Assembly (NCBI GenBank): GCA_034401795.1
Contig: CM067370.1
Span: forward strand, 68,507,188 to 68,571,187
Length of the DNA stretch: 64,000 nucleotides
Direction: 5' to 3'
DNA from: Chaetoderma sp. LZ-2023a
Lineage: Eukaryota; Mollusca; Caudofoveata; Chaetodermatida; Chaetodermatidae
Position 1 is the stretch's first letter. Each line of letters begins with the position of its first letter. This document shows, in pieces, positions 23,301-33,002 of this stretch. The position numbers were made by a program, and so were the translations under genes. The notes under the pieces were generated by a model that saw only the letters and a list, made by a program, of their open reading frames with translations, was not told where the DNA came from and did no database searches.

Positions 23301-26300
23301 TGCGCCTGTGTAAGTATGCGCTTGCATATACATGTGCGTGTTGATATGCCCCTGTGTAAGTATGCGCTTGCATATGCATGTGCGTGTTGATATGCACATG
23401 TGTAAGTATGCGCTTTCATATGCATCTGCTTGTTGGTGTGCGCCTGTGTACGTATGCACTTTCATATGCATGGGCGTATTGATGTGCACCTGTGTACGTA
23501 TGCGCTTGCATATGCATGTGCGTGTTGGTGTGCGCCTGTGTACGTATGCGCTTTCATATGCATGTGCGTGTTGGTGTGCGCCTGTGTACGTATGCGCTTT
23601 CATATGCATGTGCGTGTTGGTGTGCACCTGTGTACGTATGCGCTTTCATATGCATGTGCGTGTTGGTGTGCACCTGTGTACGTATGCGCTTTCATATGCA
23701 TGTGCGTGTTGATATGCACCTGTTTAAGTATGCGCTTTCATGTACATGGGCGTATTGATGTGCAGCTGTGTACGTATGCGCTTGCATATGCATGTGCGTG
23801 TTGGTGTGCGCCTGTGTATGTATGCGCTTGCATATACATGTGTGTGTTGATATGCGCCTGTGTAAGTATGCGCTTGCATATGCATGTGCGTGTTGGTGTG
23901 CACCTGTGTAAGTATGCGCTTGCATATACATGTGCGTGTTGATATGCGCCTGTGTAAGTATGCGCTTGCATATGCATGTGCGTGTTGATATGCACATGTT
24001 TAAGTATGCGCTTTCATATGCATGTGCGTGTTGGTGTGCGCCTGTGTACGTATGCGCTTTCATATGCATGGGCGTATTGATGTGCACCTGTGTACGTATG
24101 CGCTTGCATATGCATGTGCATGTTGGTGTGCGCCTGTGTACGTATGCGCTTGCATATGCATGTGCGTGTTTGTGTGCGCCTGTGTACGTATGCGCTTTCA
24201 TATGCATGTGCGTGTTGATATGCGCCTATGTACGTATGCGCTTTCATATGCATGTGCGTGTTGGTGTGCGCCTGTGTAAGTATGCGCTTTCATATGCATG
24301 TGCGTATTGAAATGCGCCTATGTACGTATGCGCTTTCATATGCATTTGCGTGTTGGTGTGCGCCTGTGTAAGTATGCGCTTTCATATGCATGTGCGTGTT
24401 GGTGTGCGCCTGTGTACGTATGCGCTTTCATATGCATGTGCGTATTGATATGCGCCTATGTACGTATGCACTTTCATATGCATGTGCGTGTTGGTGTGCG
24501 CCTGTATACGTATGCGCTTTCATATGCATGTGCGTATTGATATGCGCCTATGTACGTATGCGCTTTCATATGCATGGGCGTATTGATGTGCACCTGTGTA
24601 AGTATGCGCTTTCATTTGCATGTGCGTGTTGGTGTGCGCCTGTGTACGTATGCGCTTTCATATGCATGTGCGTATTGATATGCGCCTATGTACGTATGCG
24701 CTTTCATATGCATGGGCGTATTGATGTGCACCTGTGTAAGTATGCGCTTTCATTTGCATGTGCGTGTTGGTGTGCGCCTGTGTACGTATGCGCTTTCATA
24801 TGCATGGGCGTATTGATGTGCACCTCTGTACGTATGCGCTTGCATATGCATGTGCGTGTTGGTGTGCGCCTGTGTACGTATGCGCTTTCATATGCATGTG
24901 CGTGTTGGTGTGCGCCTGTGTACGTATGCGCTTTCATATGCATGGGCGTATTGATGTGCACCTGTGTACGTATGCGCTTGCATATGCATGTGCGTGTTGG
25001 TGTGCGCCTGTGTACGTATGCGCTTTCATATGCATGTGCGTGTTGATATGCGCCTGGGTACGTATGCGCTTTCATATGCATGTGCGTGTTGGTGTGCGCC
25101 TGTGTACGTATGCGCTTTCATATGCATGTGCGTGTTGGTGTGCACCTGTGTACGTATGCGCTTTCATATGCATGTGCGTGTTGGTGTGCGCCTGTGTAAG
25201 TATGCGCTTGCATATACATGTGCGTGTTGATATGCGCCTGTGTAAGTATGCGCTTTCATATGCATGTGCGTGTTGATATGCGCCTGTGTAAGTATGCGTT
25301 TCATATGCATGTGCGTGTTGATATGCGCCTGTGTACGTATGCGCTTTCATATGCATGTGCGTGTTGATATGCGCCTGTGTACGTATGCGCTTTCATATGC
25401 ATGTGCGTGTTGGTATGCGCCTGTGTACGTATGCACTTTCATATGCATGTGCGTGTTGATATGCGCCTGTGTACGTATGCACTTTCATATGCATGTGCGT
25501 GTTGATATGCGCCTGTGTAAGTATGCGCTTGCATATACATGTGCGTGTTGATATGCCCCTGTGTAAGTATGCGCTTGCATATGCATGTGCGTGTTGATAT
25601 GCACATGTGTAACTATGCGCTTTCATATGCATGTGCTTGTTGGTGTGCGCCTGTGTACGTATGCACTTTCATATGCATGGGCGTATTGATGTGCACCTGT
25701 GTACGTATGCGCTTGCATATGCATGTGCGTGTTGGTGTGCGCCTGTGTACGTATGCGCTTTCATATGCATGTGCGTGTTGGTGTGCGCCTGTGTACGTAT
25801 GCGCTTTCATATGCATGTGCGTGTTGGTGTGCACCTGTGTACGTATGCGCTTTCATATGCATGTGCGTGTTGGTGTGCACCTGTGTACGTATGCGCTTTC
25901 ATATGCATGTGCGTGTTGATATGCACCTGTTTAAGTATGCGCTTTCATGTACATGGGCGTATTGATGTGCAGCTGTGTACGTATGCGCTTGCATATGCAT
26001 GTGCGTGTTGGTGTGCGCCTGTGTATGTATGCGCTTGCATATACATGTGTGTGTTGATATGCGCCTGTGTAAGTATGCGCTTGCATATGCATGTGCGTGT
26101 TGGTGTGCACCTGTGTAAGTATGCGCTTGCATATACATGTGCGTGTTGATATGCGCCTGTGTAAGTATGCGCTTGCATATGCATGTGCGTGTTGATATGC
26201 ACATGTTTAAGTATGCGCTTTCATATGCATGTGCGTGTTGGTGTGCGCCTGTGTACGTATGCGCTTTCATATGCATGGGCGTATTGATGTGCACCTGTGT

Positions 26301-27771
26301 ACGTATGCGCTTGCATATGCATGTGCATGTTGGTGTGCGCCTGTGTACGTATGCGCTTGCATATGCATGTGCGTGTTTGTGTGCGCCTGTGTACGTATGC
26401 GCTTTCATATGCATGTGCGTGTTGATATGCGCCTATGTACGTATGCGCTTTCATATGCACGTGCGTGTTGGTATGCGCCTGTGTAAGTATGCGCTTTCAT
26501 ATGCATGTGCCTATTGAAATGCGCCTATGTACGTATGCGCTTTCATATGCATTTGCGTGTTGGTGTGCGCCTGTGTAAGTATGCGCTTTCATATGCATGT
26601 ACGTGTTGGTGTGCGCCTGTGTACGTATGCGCTTTCATATGCATGTGCGTATTGATATGCGCCTATGTACGTATGCACTTTCATATGCATGTGCGTGTTG
26701 GTGTGCGCCTGTATACGTATGCGCTTTCATATGCATGTGCGTATTGATATGCGCCTATGTACGTATGCGCTTTCATATGCATGGGCGTATTGATGTGCAC
26801 CTGTGTAAGTATGCGCTTTCATTTGCATGTGCGTGTTGGTGTGCGCCTGTGTACGTATGCGCTTTCATATGCATGGGCGTATTGATGTGCACCTCTGTAC
26901 GTATGCGCTTGCATATGCATGTGCGTGTTGGTGTGCGCCTGTGTACGTACGCGCCTTCATATGCATGGGCGTATTGATGTGCACCTGTGTACGTATGCGC
27001 TTGCATATGCATGTGCGTGTTGGTGTGCGCCTGTGTACGTATGCGCTTTCATATGCATGTGCGTGTTGATATGCGCCTGTGTACGTATGCGCTTTCATAT
27101 GCATGTGAGTGTTAGTGTGCGCCTGTGTACCTATGCGCTTTCATATGCATGTGCGTGTTGGTGTGCACCTGTGTACGTATGCGCTTTCATATGCATGTGC
27201 GTGTTGATATGCACCTGTTTAAGTATGCGCTTTCATATACATGGGCGTATTGATGTGCACCTGTGTACGTATGCGCTTGCATATGCATGTGCGTGTTGGT
27301 GTGCGCCTGTGTACGTATGCGCTTTCATATGCATGTGCGTGTTGGTGTGCGCCTGTGTACGTATGCGCTTTCATATGCATGTGCGTGTTGGTGTGCACCT
27401 GTGTACGTATGCGCTTTCATATGCATGTGCGTGTTGGTGTGCACCTGTGTACGTATGCGCTTTCATATGCATGTGCGTGTTGATATGCACCTGTTTAAGT
27501 ATGCGCTTTCATATACATGGGCGTATTGATGTGCAGCTGTGTACGTATGCGCTTGCATATGCATGTGCGTGTTGGTGTGCGCCTGTGTATGTATGCGCTT
27601 GCATATACATGTGTGTGTGTTGATATGCGCCTGTGTAAGTATGCGCTTGCATATGCATGTGCGTGTTGCTGTGCACCTGTGTAAGTATGCGCTTGCATAT
27701 ACATGTGCGTGTTGATATGCGCCTGTGTAAGTATGCGCTTGCATATGCATGTGCGTGTTGATATGCACATG
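11385..27771. repeat. 46-bp satellite array 1
   Basis: About 355 head-to-tail copies; a typical unit is 12005-12050. Main alternatives within a unit are GTTGGTGTG or GTTGATATG, GCGCC or GCACC, GTAC or GTAA before the next unit, CTTTCAT or CTTGCAT, and TGTGCGTGTTG or TGGGCGTATTG. Units alternate in fixed orders that repeat over long distances (higher-order repeats). It ends at the retrotransposon and resumes at 35,494 with the same unit types. Since 46 is not a multiple of 3, frames cycle every 138 bp; the long Cys-rich (plus) and His/Thr/Ala-rich (minus) frames are by-products, with no start context, splice structure or non-repetitive domain. Confidence 0.97.
13017..25337. repeat. Higher-order repeat domain of array 1
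   Basis: A 45-bp unit with a one-base deletion (GTATGCGTTTCATATG) recurs at 13017, 14580, 16419, 18350, 19315, 21154, 23131 and 25292. Spacings are 1563, 1839, 1931, 965, 1839, 1977 and 2161 bp. Each equals a whole number of 46-bp units minus one base (34, 40, 42, 21, 40, 43 and 47 units), so blocks were duplicated together with this marker. Confidence 0.85.
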
Positions 27772-27857
27772 TTGGAGTTTAATGATTAACACCCATTAAA
27801 TATGATTAACAGATGCACACATTGCAGGGCTACTGGCATATTTCATACGGCCAATTC
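27772..27857 (+). repeat. Left terminal direct repeat of the retrotransposon
   Basis: These 86 bp match 35408-35493 with two differences (27775 G versus A; 27801 T versus C). It holds inverted arms GTTTAATG (27777-27784) and CATTAAAT (27794-27801) around a 9-bp spacer, laid out like a tyrosine-recombinase site. The last arm base is the mismatched one in this copy. Satellite meets it at 27771/27772; the first TT could belong to either. Confidence 0.85.
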
Positions 27858-28572
27858 CTCTTTAATAACAAAATTAAATAGTAGCTAGTACATTCTTCTG
27901 TTGTACTGAAGAGTTAGCTCCCCTGATGGTGTAGGTATCATAGCATCAGTCATACACTTTTGGAATTCTTGGTGTGCAAGCTGCATACCAATAAGATGAT
28001 GTCAAGCAACAGGCTTCACTCCTTATTAGGTTGCATGAAGGTACATAGCGACCAGCCTACTACTTCTGCAGAATCGCATGATTATTTCAGCCAATCAAGT
28101 TAGATTATACCATAATTGGTCCAAGAATGTAACCATGTTAGTTGATAGCGGAATCGCCCAGTTCATTCCATTCTGGATGCCAGTCTGTGAACAGCTAAGT
28201 TTTTGAAGCTAAGTTTTGCTATATTGTTAAACGTTGTGATAAAAAGTGGTGTTTTAAGTCAAAGTTTAGATAGTTAAATAACGACAGTTTTTCAATAATT
28301 GCTGTGAGCTGGGAAACGTAGTCGTGAAAAGTAATACAATTCCAGTTTATGAAAGTTATAGTTTACTAGATGTTTAGAAAATGTTAGCCTGTTGATTAGC
28401 CGACAATAATAACGAGTCAATTTGTGTCCGTGACTACAGTGAGCCGTGGAACATACCTAATAAGTTAATAAAGTGGCTTTATTAAGCGGGTTTACTGTTT
28501 GGAGAACGCATAGGTTGAGAAGAAGCATAGGAATTAGGTTCGAGGTTAATTTCTACAAAACTAGTTATTGAT
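27858..28572 (+). other. 5' leader of the retrotransposon
   Basis: This 715-bp region lies between the left repeat and the first ATG and has no coding frame of note. It presumably holds the promoter and 5' UTR, but I see no motif that would place the transcription start. Confidence 0.5.
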
Positions 28573-30339
28573 ATGTCCCGCAACACGGCTAGCAACGCGC
28601 CCACGACGCGTAGTCGATCTCCAATCCGGAGGTTAGCAGCAAATGCTTCGGGAACATTGAGAAACGTCAGTTTTGACAGCTGCTCTCCGTCACGTGACCG
28701 CAGGCGGGGTTGCAGGGGCGTGCAGCCAAACTCAATTAGGAGTCGGGGGGTGTCGGCTGTGTCTCGATCGAGCAGTGCGGGTACCGAAAGGTCGACGGTG
28801 TGGGACGATGCGGAACCGGTTAATTGGAGTACGAAGGCCTTGCGTGACAAACTTAAACAACGTGGTATTGTTTGTCCGACGAGTTTTAGGAAAGCGCAAC
28901 TCGTCCAGTTGTTTGTTATGAATGACAGGCCGGTGAGTGACGTCATCGAGGCAGGGAACCAGGCGGAGGAAGGGTGTGGCGGACTTAGCCAATCAGAACG
29001 GCGCAGCGATGACATAGACTTTCAAAATGGCAACCACCGTAACAATCATGGAACAGCAACAACAATAACACGGGATGGGACCAGCACTGGGGGTAATCAT
29101 TTCGGTCCCAATGACTATGACACGGGGTGCACAGATTTCGAGGTGCGGGCCCTGTCACGGCAGTTGGAGGCGTTCCAACGTAGGCTGGCAGGCCTACAAT
29201 CACCCGGCACTAGTTTTCGTGAGAGGAGTGTCGGTGCCGGCCTGGATGGAGTTACACCATCGTCATCACCATGCTCTCATTCGTTCGTGACGCCAACTGT
29301 TCCTGGTACTAATACAGACCAACACCTTCACCACGCGGGACTACGCCCAAGTGTAGGTAACAATAACTGTAATTTGCCTGTTTTATCAGGTTTTACTTTG
29401 AGGGATCTGTATGATGAACGATCTGATGGTGCGACGAATGCAAACTGTACTTTTAACCAGGATGATAGGGCATTTGGTCCTATTTCTGGGTGCTTGACTG
29501 GGGGAAATCGTCTGGGAGTAGAGGTTCCGACAGCAACCAAGCATGGTCAAGGTTATGCGATGGAGAGCTTGCCACGCATTGAGATTGTGTCTCCTAATTT
29601 GAGGCAGGCGATAATTGCAGGTAAAGATGTCAATCTAGCCCTGCTGTTGATGCCTGATGCAAATACAGGGGAGATAATCTCAATGGATGCAAAAACAGGC
29701 ATGGCTGTGAGAATGCGCAAAGATGTGAGGTTGCAGAAGAATTTGACACTTTCAGAATTTTTGTCAGCATTTATTGTATACAAAAAAATCATGTGTGAGG
29801 CATACCCACAACGGATTCAGGAACTTGATGGTTATCTGCAGTTGATTGTCGAATTATATACGCAGTTTGGGAAATCGATTTTCTATGCATACCATAGGGC
29901 ATTTTCTGCCAAGGCAGCAGCCTGGTTGCAACAGCATGGCAAAAAAATTGACTGGTCGGTTAAGGACAGGGATATAATCCAGGCCGTCACGGCAGGGTCG
30001 GTTTTGACCTCTTGTGACTTGTGTCAACAACATGATCACACAGCAAAATTTTGTCCCTCGGTTCTAGAATTCCGGCCATATTTTCGTCCTGGCGGGAGGA
30101 ACAATTTTGACAGTGGTGCTAATGGGGGCCGTACTAGAATGAAAGTGAATTACCTAGGTAAGGAAATCTGTAATAATTTCAATGGCAACCGTGGCTGCTT
30201 CGCAAAATTCTGTCGCTATTTGCATGTCTGTTGGAACTGCAAGGCTGGTCACCCTGCACCTACATGCCCGAACTCGTCCAAGCGAACAATTCAGAGTCGC
30301 AATTTTGGCAAGCCGGTGGATAGCACCCAGTCTAATTGA
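28573..30339 (+). CDS. Gag-like protein with SAP-like domain and three zinc motifs
   Basis: This 588-residue protein is the likely nucleocapsid of the element. Residues 1-75 are Arg/Ser-rich and basic. Residues 86-115 (TKALRDKLKQRG then RKAQLVQLF) resemble a SAP DNA-binding helix-hairpin. Residues 187-210 could form a short coiled coil. Residues 330-475 form the best-structured, presumably capsid-like, part. The C-terminus has a CCHC knuckle (C481, C484, H489, C494), a CCCH finger (C533, C542, C547, H551; spacing 8-4-3) and a second CCHC-type knuckle with one residue fewer (C553, C556, H560, C565). It ends at TGA in the context TGACTAG and is in frame with RT downstream, so a readthrough Gag-RT fusion is likely. 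The SAP call is by eye. Confidence 0.85.
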   Translation: MSRNTASNAPTTRSRSPIRRLAANASGTLRNVSFDSCSPSRDRRRGCRGVQPNSIRSRGVSAVSRSSSAGTERSTVWDDAEPVNWSTKALRDKLKQRGIVCPTSFRKAQLVQLFVMNDRPVSDVIEAGNQAEEGCGGLSQSERRSDDIDFQNGNHRNNHGTATTITRDGTSTGGNHFGPNDYDTGCTDFEVRALSRQLEAFQRRLAGLQSPGTSFRERSVGAGLDGVTPSSSPCSHSFVTPTVPGTNTDQHLHHAGLRPSVGNNNCNLPVLSGFTLRDLYDERSDGATNANCTFNQDDRAFGPISGCLTGGNRLGVEVPTATKHGQGYAMESLPRIEIVSPNLRQAIIAGKDVNLALLLMPDANTGEIISMDAKTGMAVRMRKDVRLQKNLTLSEFLSAFIVYKKIMCEAYPQRIQELDGYLQLIVELYTQFGKSIFYAYHRAFSAKAAAWLQQHGKKIDWSVKDRDIIQAVTAGSVLTSCDLCQQHDHTAKFCPSVLEFRPYFRPGGRNNFDSGANGGRTRMKVNYLGKEICNNFNGNRGCFAKFCRYLHVCWNCKAGHPAPTCPNSSKRTIQSRNFGKPVDSTQSN

Positions 30340-30343
30340 CTAG
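30337..30343 (+). promoter_or_regulatory. Candidate stop-codon readthrough signal TGACTAG
   Basis: The Gag stop TGA (30337-30339) is followed by CTAG. UGA-CUA(G) is the best-established leaky stop context in animals and their viruses. The frame stays open through 30340-30366 into RT, with no second stop. Readthrough would give a fusion of 1143 residues counting the inserted one. Confidence 0.7.
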
Positions 30344-30366
30344 CCAGTGGGACAGAGCCAGCAAAT

Positions 30367-32004
30367 ATGCAAGTGGAGTCTGAGGTAGTGGAGGGGGGCT
30401 ATGTTATAGCAACTCCTATAAACATTAACCAGCTGTCGATCGAGTTGCGGGGCCACCCGGACAGGGACTTTGTGAATAATTTGATTCAAGGCCTCACACA
30501 TGGTTTTCACACAGGTGTCTTGGAGCTACCTAATGTGGCTTTGGAGTGTAAGAATTTGATTTCTGCTTGCAAGGAGCCCATGATTGTTGATCATTTGATA
30601 GAAGATGAACTCAGTAAAGGCTACTTATGTGGCCCTTTTGATAAGCCACCCTTTCAGAACTTTCGTGTAAGCCCTATTGGTCTGGCTACAGGCCGCTACT
30701 CAGGCAAGAAACGTCTGATCGTGGACTTGTCAGCCCCTCACGGTAAACCGGGTCATAGTAGTGTTAACGATCTGATAAACAAAGCTGATTATTCTTTGTC
30801 ATATGTTACAACTGATGATGCCATTTCTTCTATTTTAGATAAAGGCAAGGGTGCATGGTTGTGTAAGACTGACATAGTGGATGCATTTAAATTAGTCCCG
30901 ATACGACCAGAGTTATGGCATTTATATTGTATCAAGTGGAGAGGTTTATATTATTTTTATAATAAGTTACCATTTGGTAGCCGGTCATCACCGAAGATAT
31001 TTGACCAGTTATCAGTGGCGATCTGCTGGATTGCAATGCACAACTATGGCATAAAAACTATTTTGCACCTGTTGGATGATTTTCTGACGATTGAAGGTAG
31101 TGACGCAGTACCGGAGCGTAATATGGCCTTATTAACGCTGATTTTTGGCAAGTTAAATATACCGTTGGCGACGCACAAGACAATCGGACCTACTCAAGTG
31201 ATTGAATTCTTGGGCATAGTGTTGGATTCTGTGAGAATGGAATCCAGACTTCCTCTTGACAAGGTAGAGAGGATTATTACCATAATGAGAGGATTGCTGG
31301 GTAAACGCAAATGTACAAAGCGGGAACTGCTGAGTTTGTTGGGTCATTTCAACTTTGCAGCAAGGGTGATTGTCCCCGGGCGATCATTTGTTTCTTATTT
31401 GATCACATTGGCTACATCTGTGACAGAGTTGCATTATAAAGTTACTTTGAATATTGATTGTAGGAAGGAAATGGAAATGTGGTCACACTTTCTGCAAGGT
31501 TGGAACGGTTCAGCATTCTTTCTCGACAAATTCATTACGTGTGCAGCTGATTTAGAGTTGTTTACAGATGCATCCGGTATTGGATTTGCCGGGTATTACC
31601 ACGGGAAATGGTTTCAGGGCAAATGGCCGGCTAAATTAGTAGACATTCGAACAGAGGATTGCTCCATGGCCTTCCTGGAGTTATATCCCATTGTGGTGGC
31701 GGCAGTATTATGGGGGACATCATGGCCTAAAAAGCGTATCCTATTTCACTGTGACAACTTAGGTACAGTTGACATCATTAGGAAGGGCCGATCAAAAATA
31801 CCACACATCAACAGGTTAATGCGTCGTCTGGCTTTGTGTGCCGCATATAATAACTTCTTTGTGACAGCTAAGCATATTCCAGGGAATTTAAATGACATTG
31901 CTGATTCTATTTCTAGGTTCCAGGAACAACGATTTCGAGAGTGTGCCCCCTTTGCGGAGGAAGTGGCGACTACAATACCAGAGCCAATAGAAATTCTATG
32001 CTAG
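30367..32004 (+). CDS. Reverse transcriptase-RNase H of the DIRS order
   Basis: This is 545 residues if started at the ATG at 30367; the same frame is open back to the Gag stop, so it is probably made mainly as a readthrough extension of Gag. RT blocks in order are KKRLIVDLSAPHG (114-126) then SVND, the motif A aspartates in KTDIVDAF (D169, D172), LPFGSRSSP (201-209), and motif C LLDDF (D237, D238). RNase H follows with D401 (FTDAS), E438 (LELYP), D463 (HCDN) and D513 (ADSISR), the full acidic set. The style matches DIRS/Ngaro polymerases. No protease or integrase domain is present. It copies the element's RNA to DNA before recombinase-mediated integration. Its stop overlaps the recombinase start. 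Confidence 0.93.
   Translation: MQVESEVVEGGYVIATPININQLSIELRGHPDRDFVNNLIQGLTHGFHTGVLELPNVALECKNLISACKEPMIVDHLIEDELSKGYLCGPFDKPPFQNFRVSPIGLATGRYSGKKRLIVDLSAPHGKPGHSSVNDLINKADYSLSYVTTDDAISSILDKGKGAWLCKTDIVDAFKLVPIRPELWHLYCIKWRGLYYFYNKLPFGSRSSPKIFDQLSVAICWIAMHNYGIKTILHLLDDFLTIEGSDAVPERNMALLTLIFGKLNIPLATHKTIGPTQVIEFLGIVLDSVRMESRLPLDKVERIITIMRGLLGKRKCTKRELLSLLGHFNFAARVIVPGRSFVSYLITLATSVTELHYKVTLNIDCRKEMEMWSHFLQGWNGSAFFLDKFITCAADLELFTDASGIGFAGYYHGKWFQGKWPAKLVDIRTEDCSMAFLELYPIVVAAVLWGTSWPKKRILFHCDNLGTVDIIRKGRSKIPHINRLMRRLALCAAYNNFFVTAKHIPGNLNDIADSISRFQEQRFRECAPFAEEVATTIPEPIEILC
31998..32004 (+). promoter_or_regulatory. Overlapping start and stop (ATGCTAG) joining RT and recombinase
   Basis: The first ATG of the recombinase frame (31998-32000) overlaps the RT stop TAG (32002-32004). 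Such overlaps can allow termination-reinitiation on one RNA. The recombinase frame is open further upstream to at least 31941 without an ATG, so a frameshift inside the RT end is the alternative. Confidence 0.45.
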
Positions 32005-33002
32005 ACAATATTTTGGAGCGAATGTGGGTATCGGCCGTTAGCAAGCATACCCTTCGCAGCTACAAATCGGGTATCTCATGTTACCAACGGTTTGCAGCTA
32101 TGATGGGTTGGAATATTGGAATCGCCATGCTTGAATGCCTGCCGCCCATATCGGAGGACAGGCTTCTGTATTTTATCGCCCATTGTGCAGGAGTGTTGCA
32201 GTTGCGATATGGCACCATTAAACTATATTTGGCAGGTGTTCGTTTCCATTATGTAGTGGCAGGATATCATAATCCTTTTTTAGATAGGTTAAGCCAGCCA
32301 CTGCCCAGGCTTAAGTTGCTACTAACAGCGGTTCAAAGGTCTCAAAGCAGACCACGTATGTCCAGACTACCGATTACAGTAGACATATTGTCCCGGATTT
32401 GTCAGACGCTAAAGGCAGGTTTGTTTGGGATGTATACTGATTGCCTCATGACAGCGGCTTGTACGGTGGCATTCTTTGCATTTCTGAGGTGTGGGGAATT
32501 TACAGTACAAACGCAGAATGTGGACGTTGAGAACATCATCACTTTGGGGGATGTTAGATGGGCAACCGATTTGTCCTACTGTATACTTACATTGAAAGCG
32601 TCCAAAACTGATCCTTTTCGGCGAGGCATTGATATTCATGTGTGTTGTGTGGACAAGCGTTTAATTTGCCCAGTCAGTAGCTTAAGGAAGTATCACTTAC
32701 TCCGATCACAGTCAGGAGCTAAACTTTCGGACCCACTGTTCTGTACCGGTAATGGGTTAGTACTAACCAGAAATTTTTTTATTAACCACCTTAGGGACAT
32801 TATGCAAAGGTGTAATCTCAACAGTTTACACTATTGTGGCCATTCCTTCCGCAAGGGTGCAGCTACTTCAGCGGCCCAGGGGATGGTTGAAGATCATATG
32901 ATCAAGCTTATGGGACGTTGGTCCTCGGACTACTATACAAGATATATCGGTACAGACGTAACATCTATCAGAAATGCTCAGATTGCAATGTGTTCAGGGT
33001 AG
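31998..33002 (+). CDS. Tyrosine recombinase (integrase) of the retrotransposon
   Basis: This 334-residue protein belongs to the phage-integrase/Cre-like fold. The N-terminal half (KHTLRSYKSGISCYQRFA, 16-33) is the core-binding domain. Catalytic residues are all present: R164 in FLRCGEF, K203 in KASKTD, the H-x-x-R pair H282/R285 in GHSFRKGAAT, W308 in GRWSS (replacing the second histidine, common in this group), and the likely nucleophile Y316 in TRYIGT. It would insert the element's circular DNA by strand exchange, which leaves no target duplication. The start was chosen as the first ATG; it overlaps the RT stop. A form starting upstream by frameshifting would add at least 19 residues, which include a CPLC pair. 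Confidence 0.92.
   Translation: MLDNILERMWVSAVSKHTLRSYKSGISCYQRFAAMMGWNIGIAMLECLPPISEDRLLYFIAHCAGVLQLRYGTIKLYLAGVRFHYVVAGYHNPFLDRLSQPLPRLKLLLTAVQRSQSRPRMSRLPITVDILSRICQTLKAGLFGMYTDCLMTAACTVAFFAFLRCGEFTVQTQNVDVENIITLGDVRWATDLSYCILTLKASKTDPFRRGIDIHVCCVDKRLICPVSSLRKYHLLRSQSGAKLSDPLFCTGNGLVLTRNFFINHLRDIMQRCNLNSLHYCGHSFRKGAATSAAQGMVEDHMIKLMGRWSSDYYTRYIGTDVTSIRNAQIAMCSG

Noticed and set aside
28482..29792. Minus-strand and alternative-frame readings across the Gag gene
   Set aside because: They are shadows of the plus-strand Gag frame, which has clear zinc motifs.
31945..31954. GCCCCCTTTG as a -1 frameshift site between RT and recombinase
   Set aside because: It does not fit the X-XXY-YYZ pattern in the RT frame, since the second codon would re-pair poorly. 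The ATGCTAG overlap is a simpler explanation.
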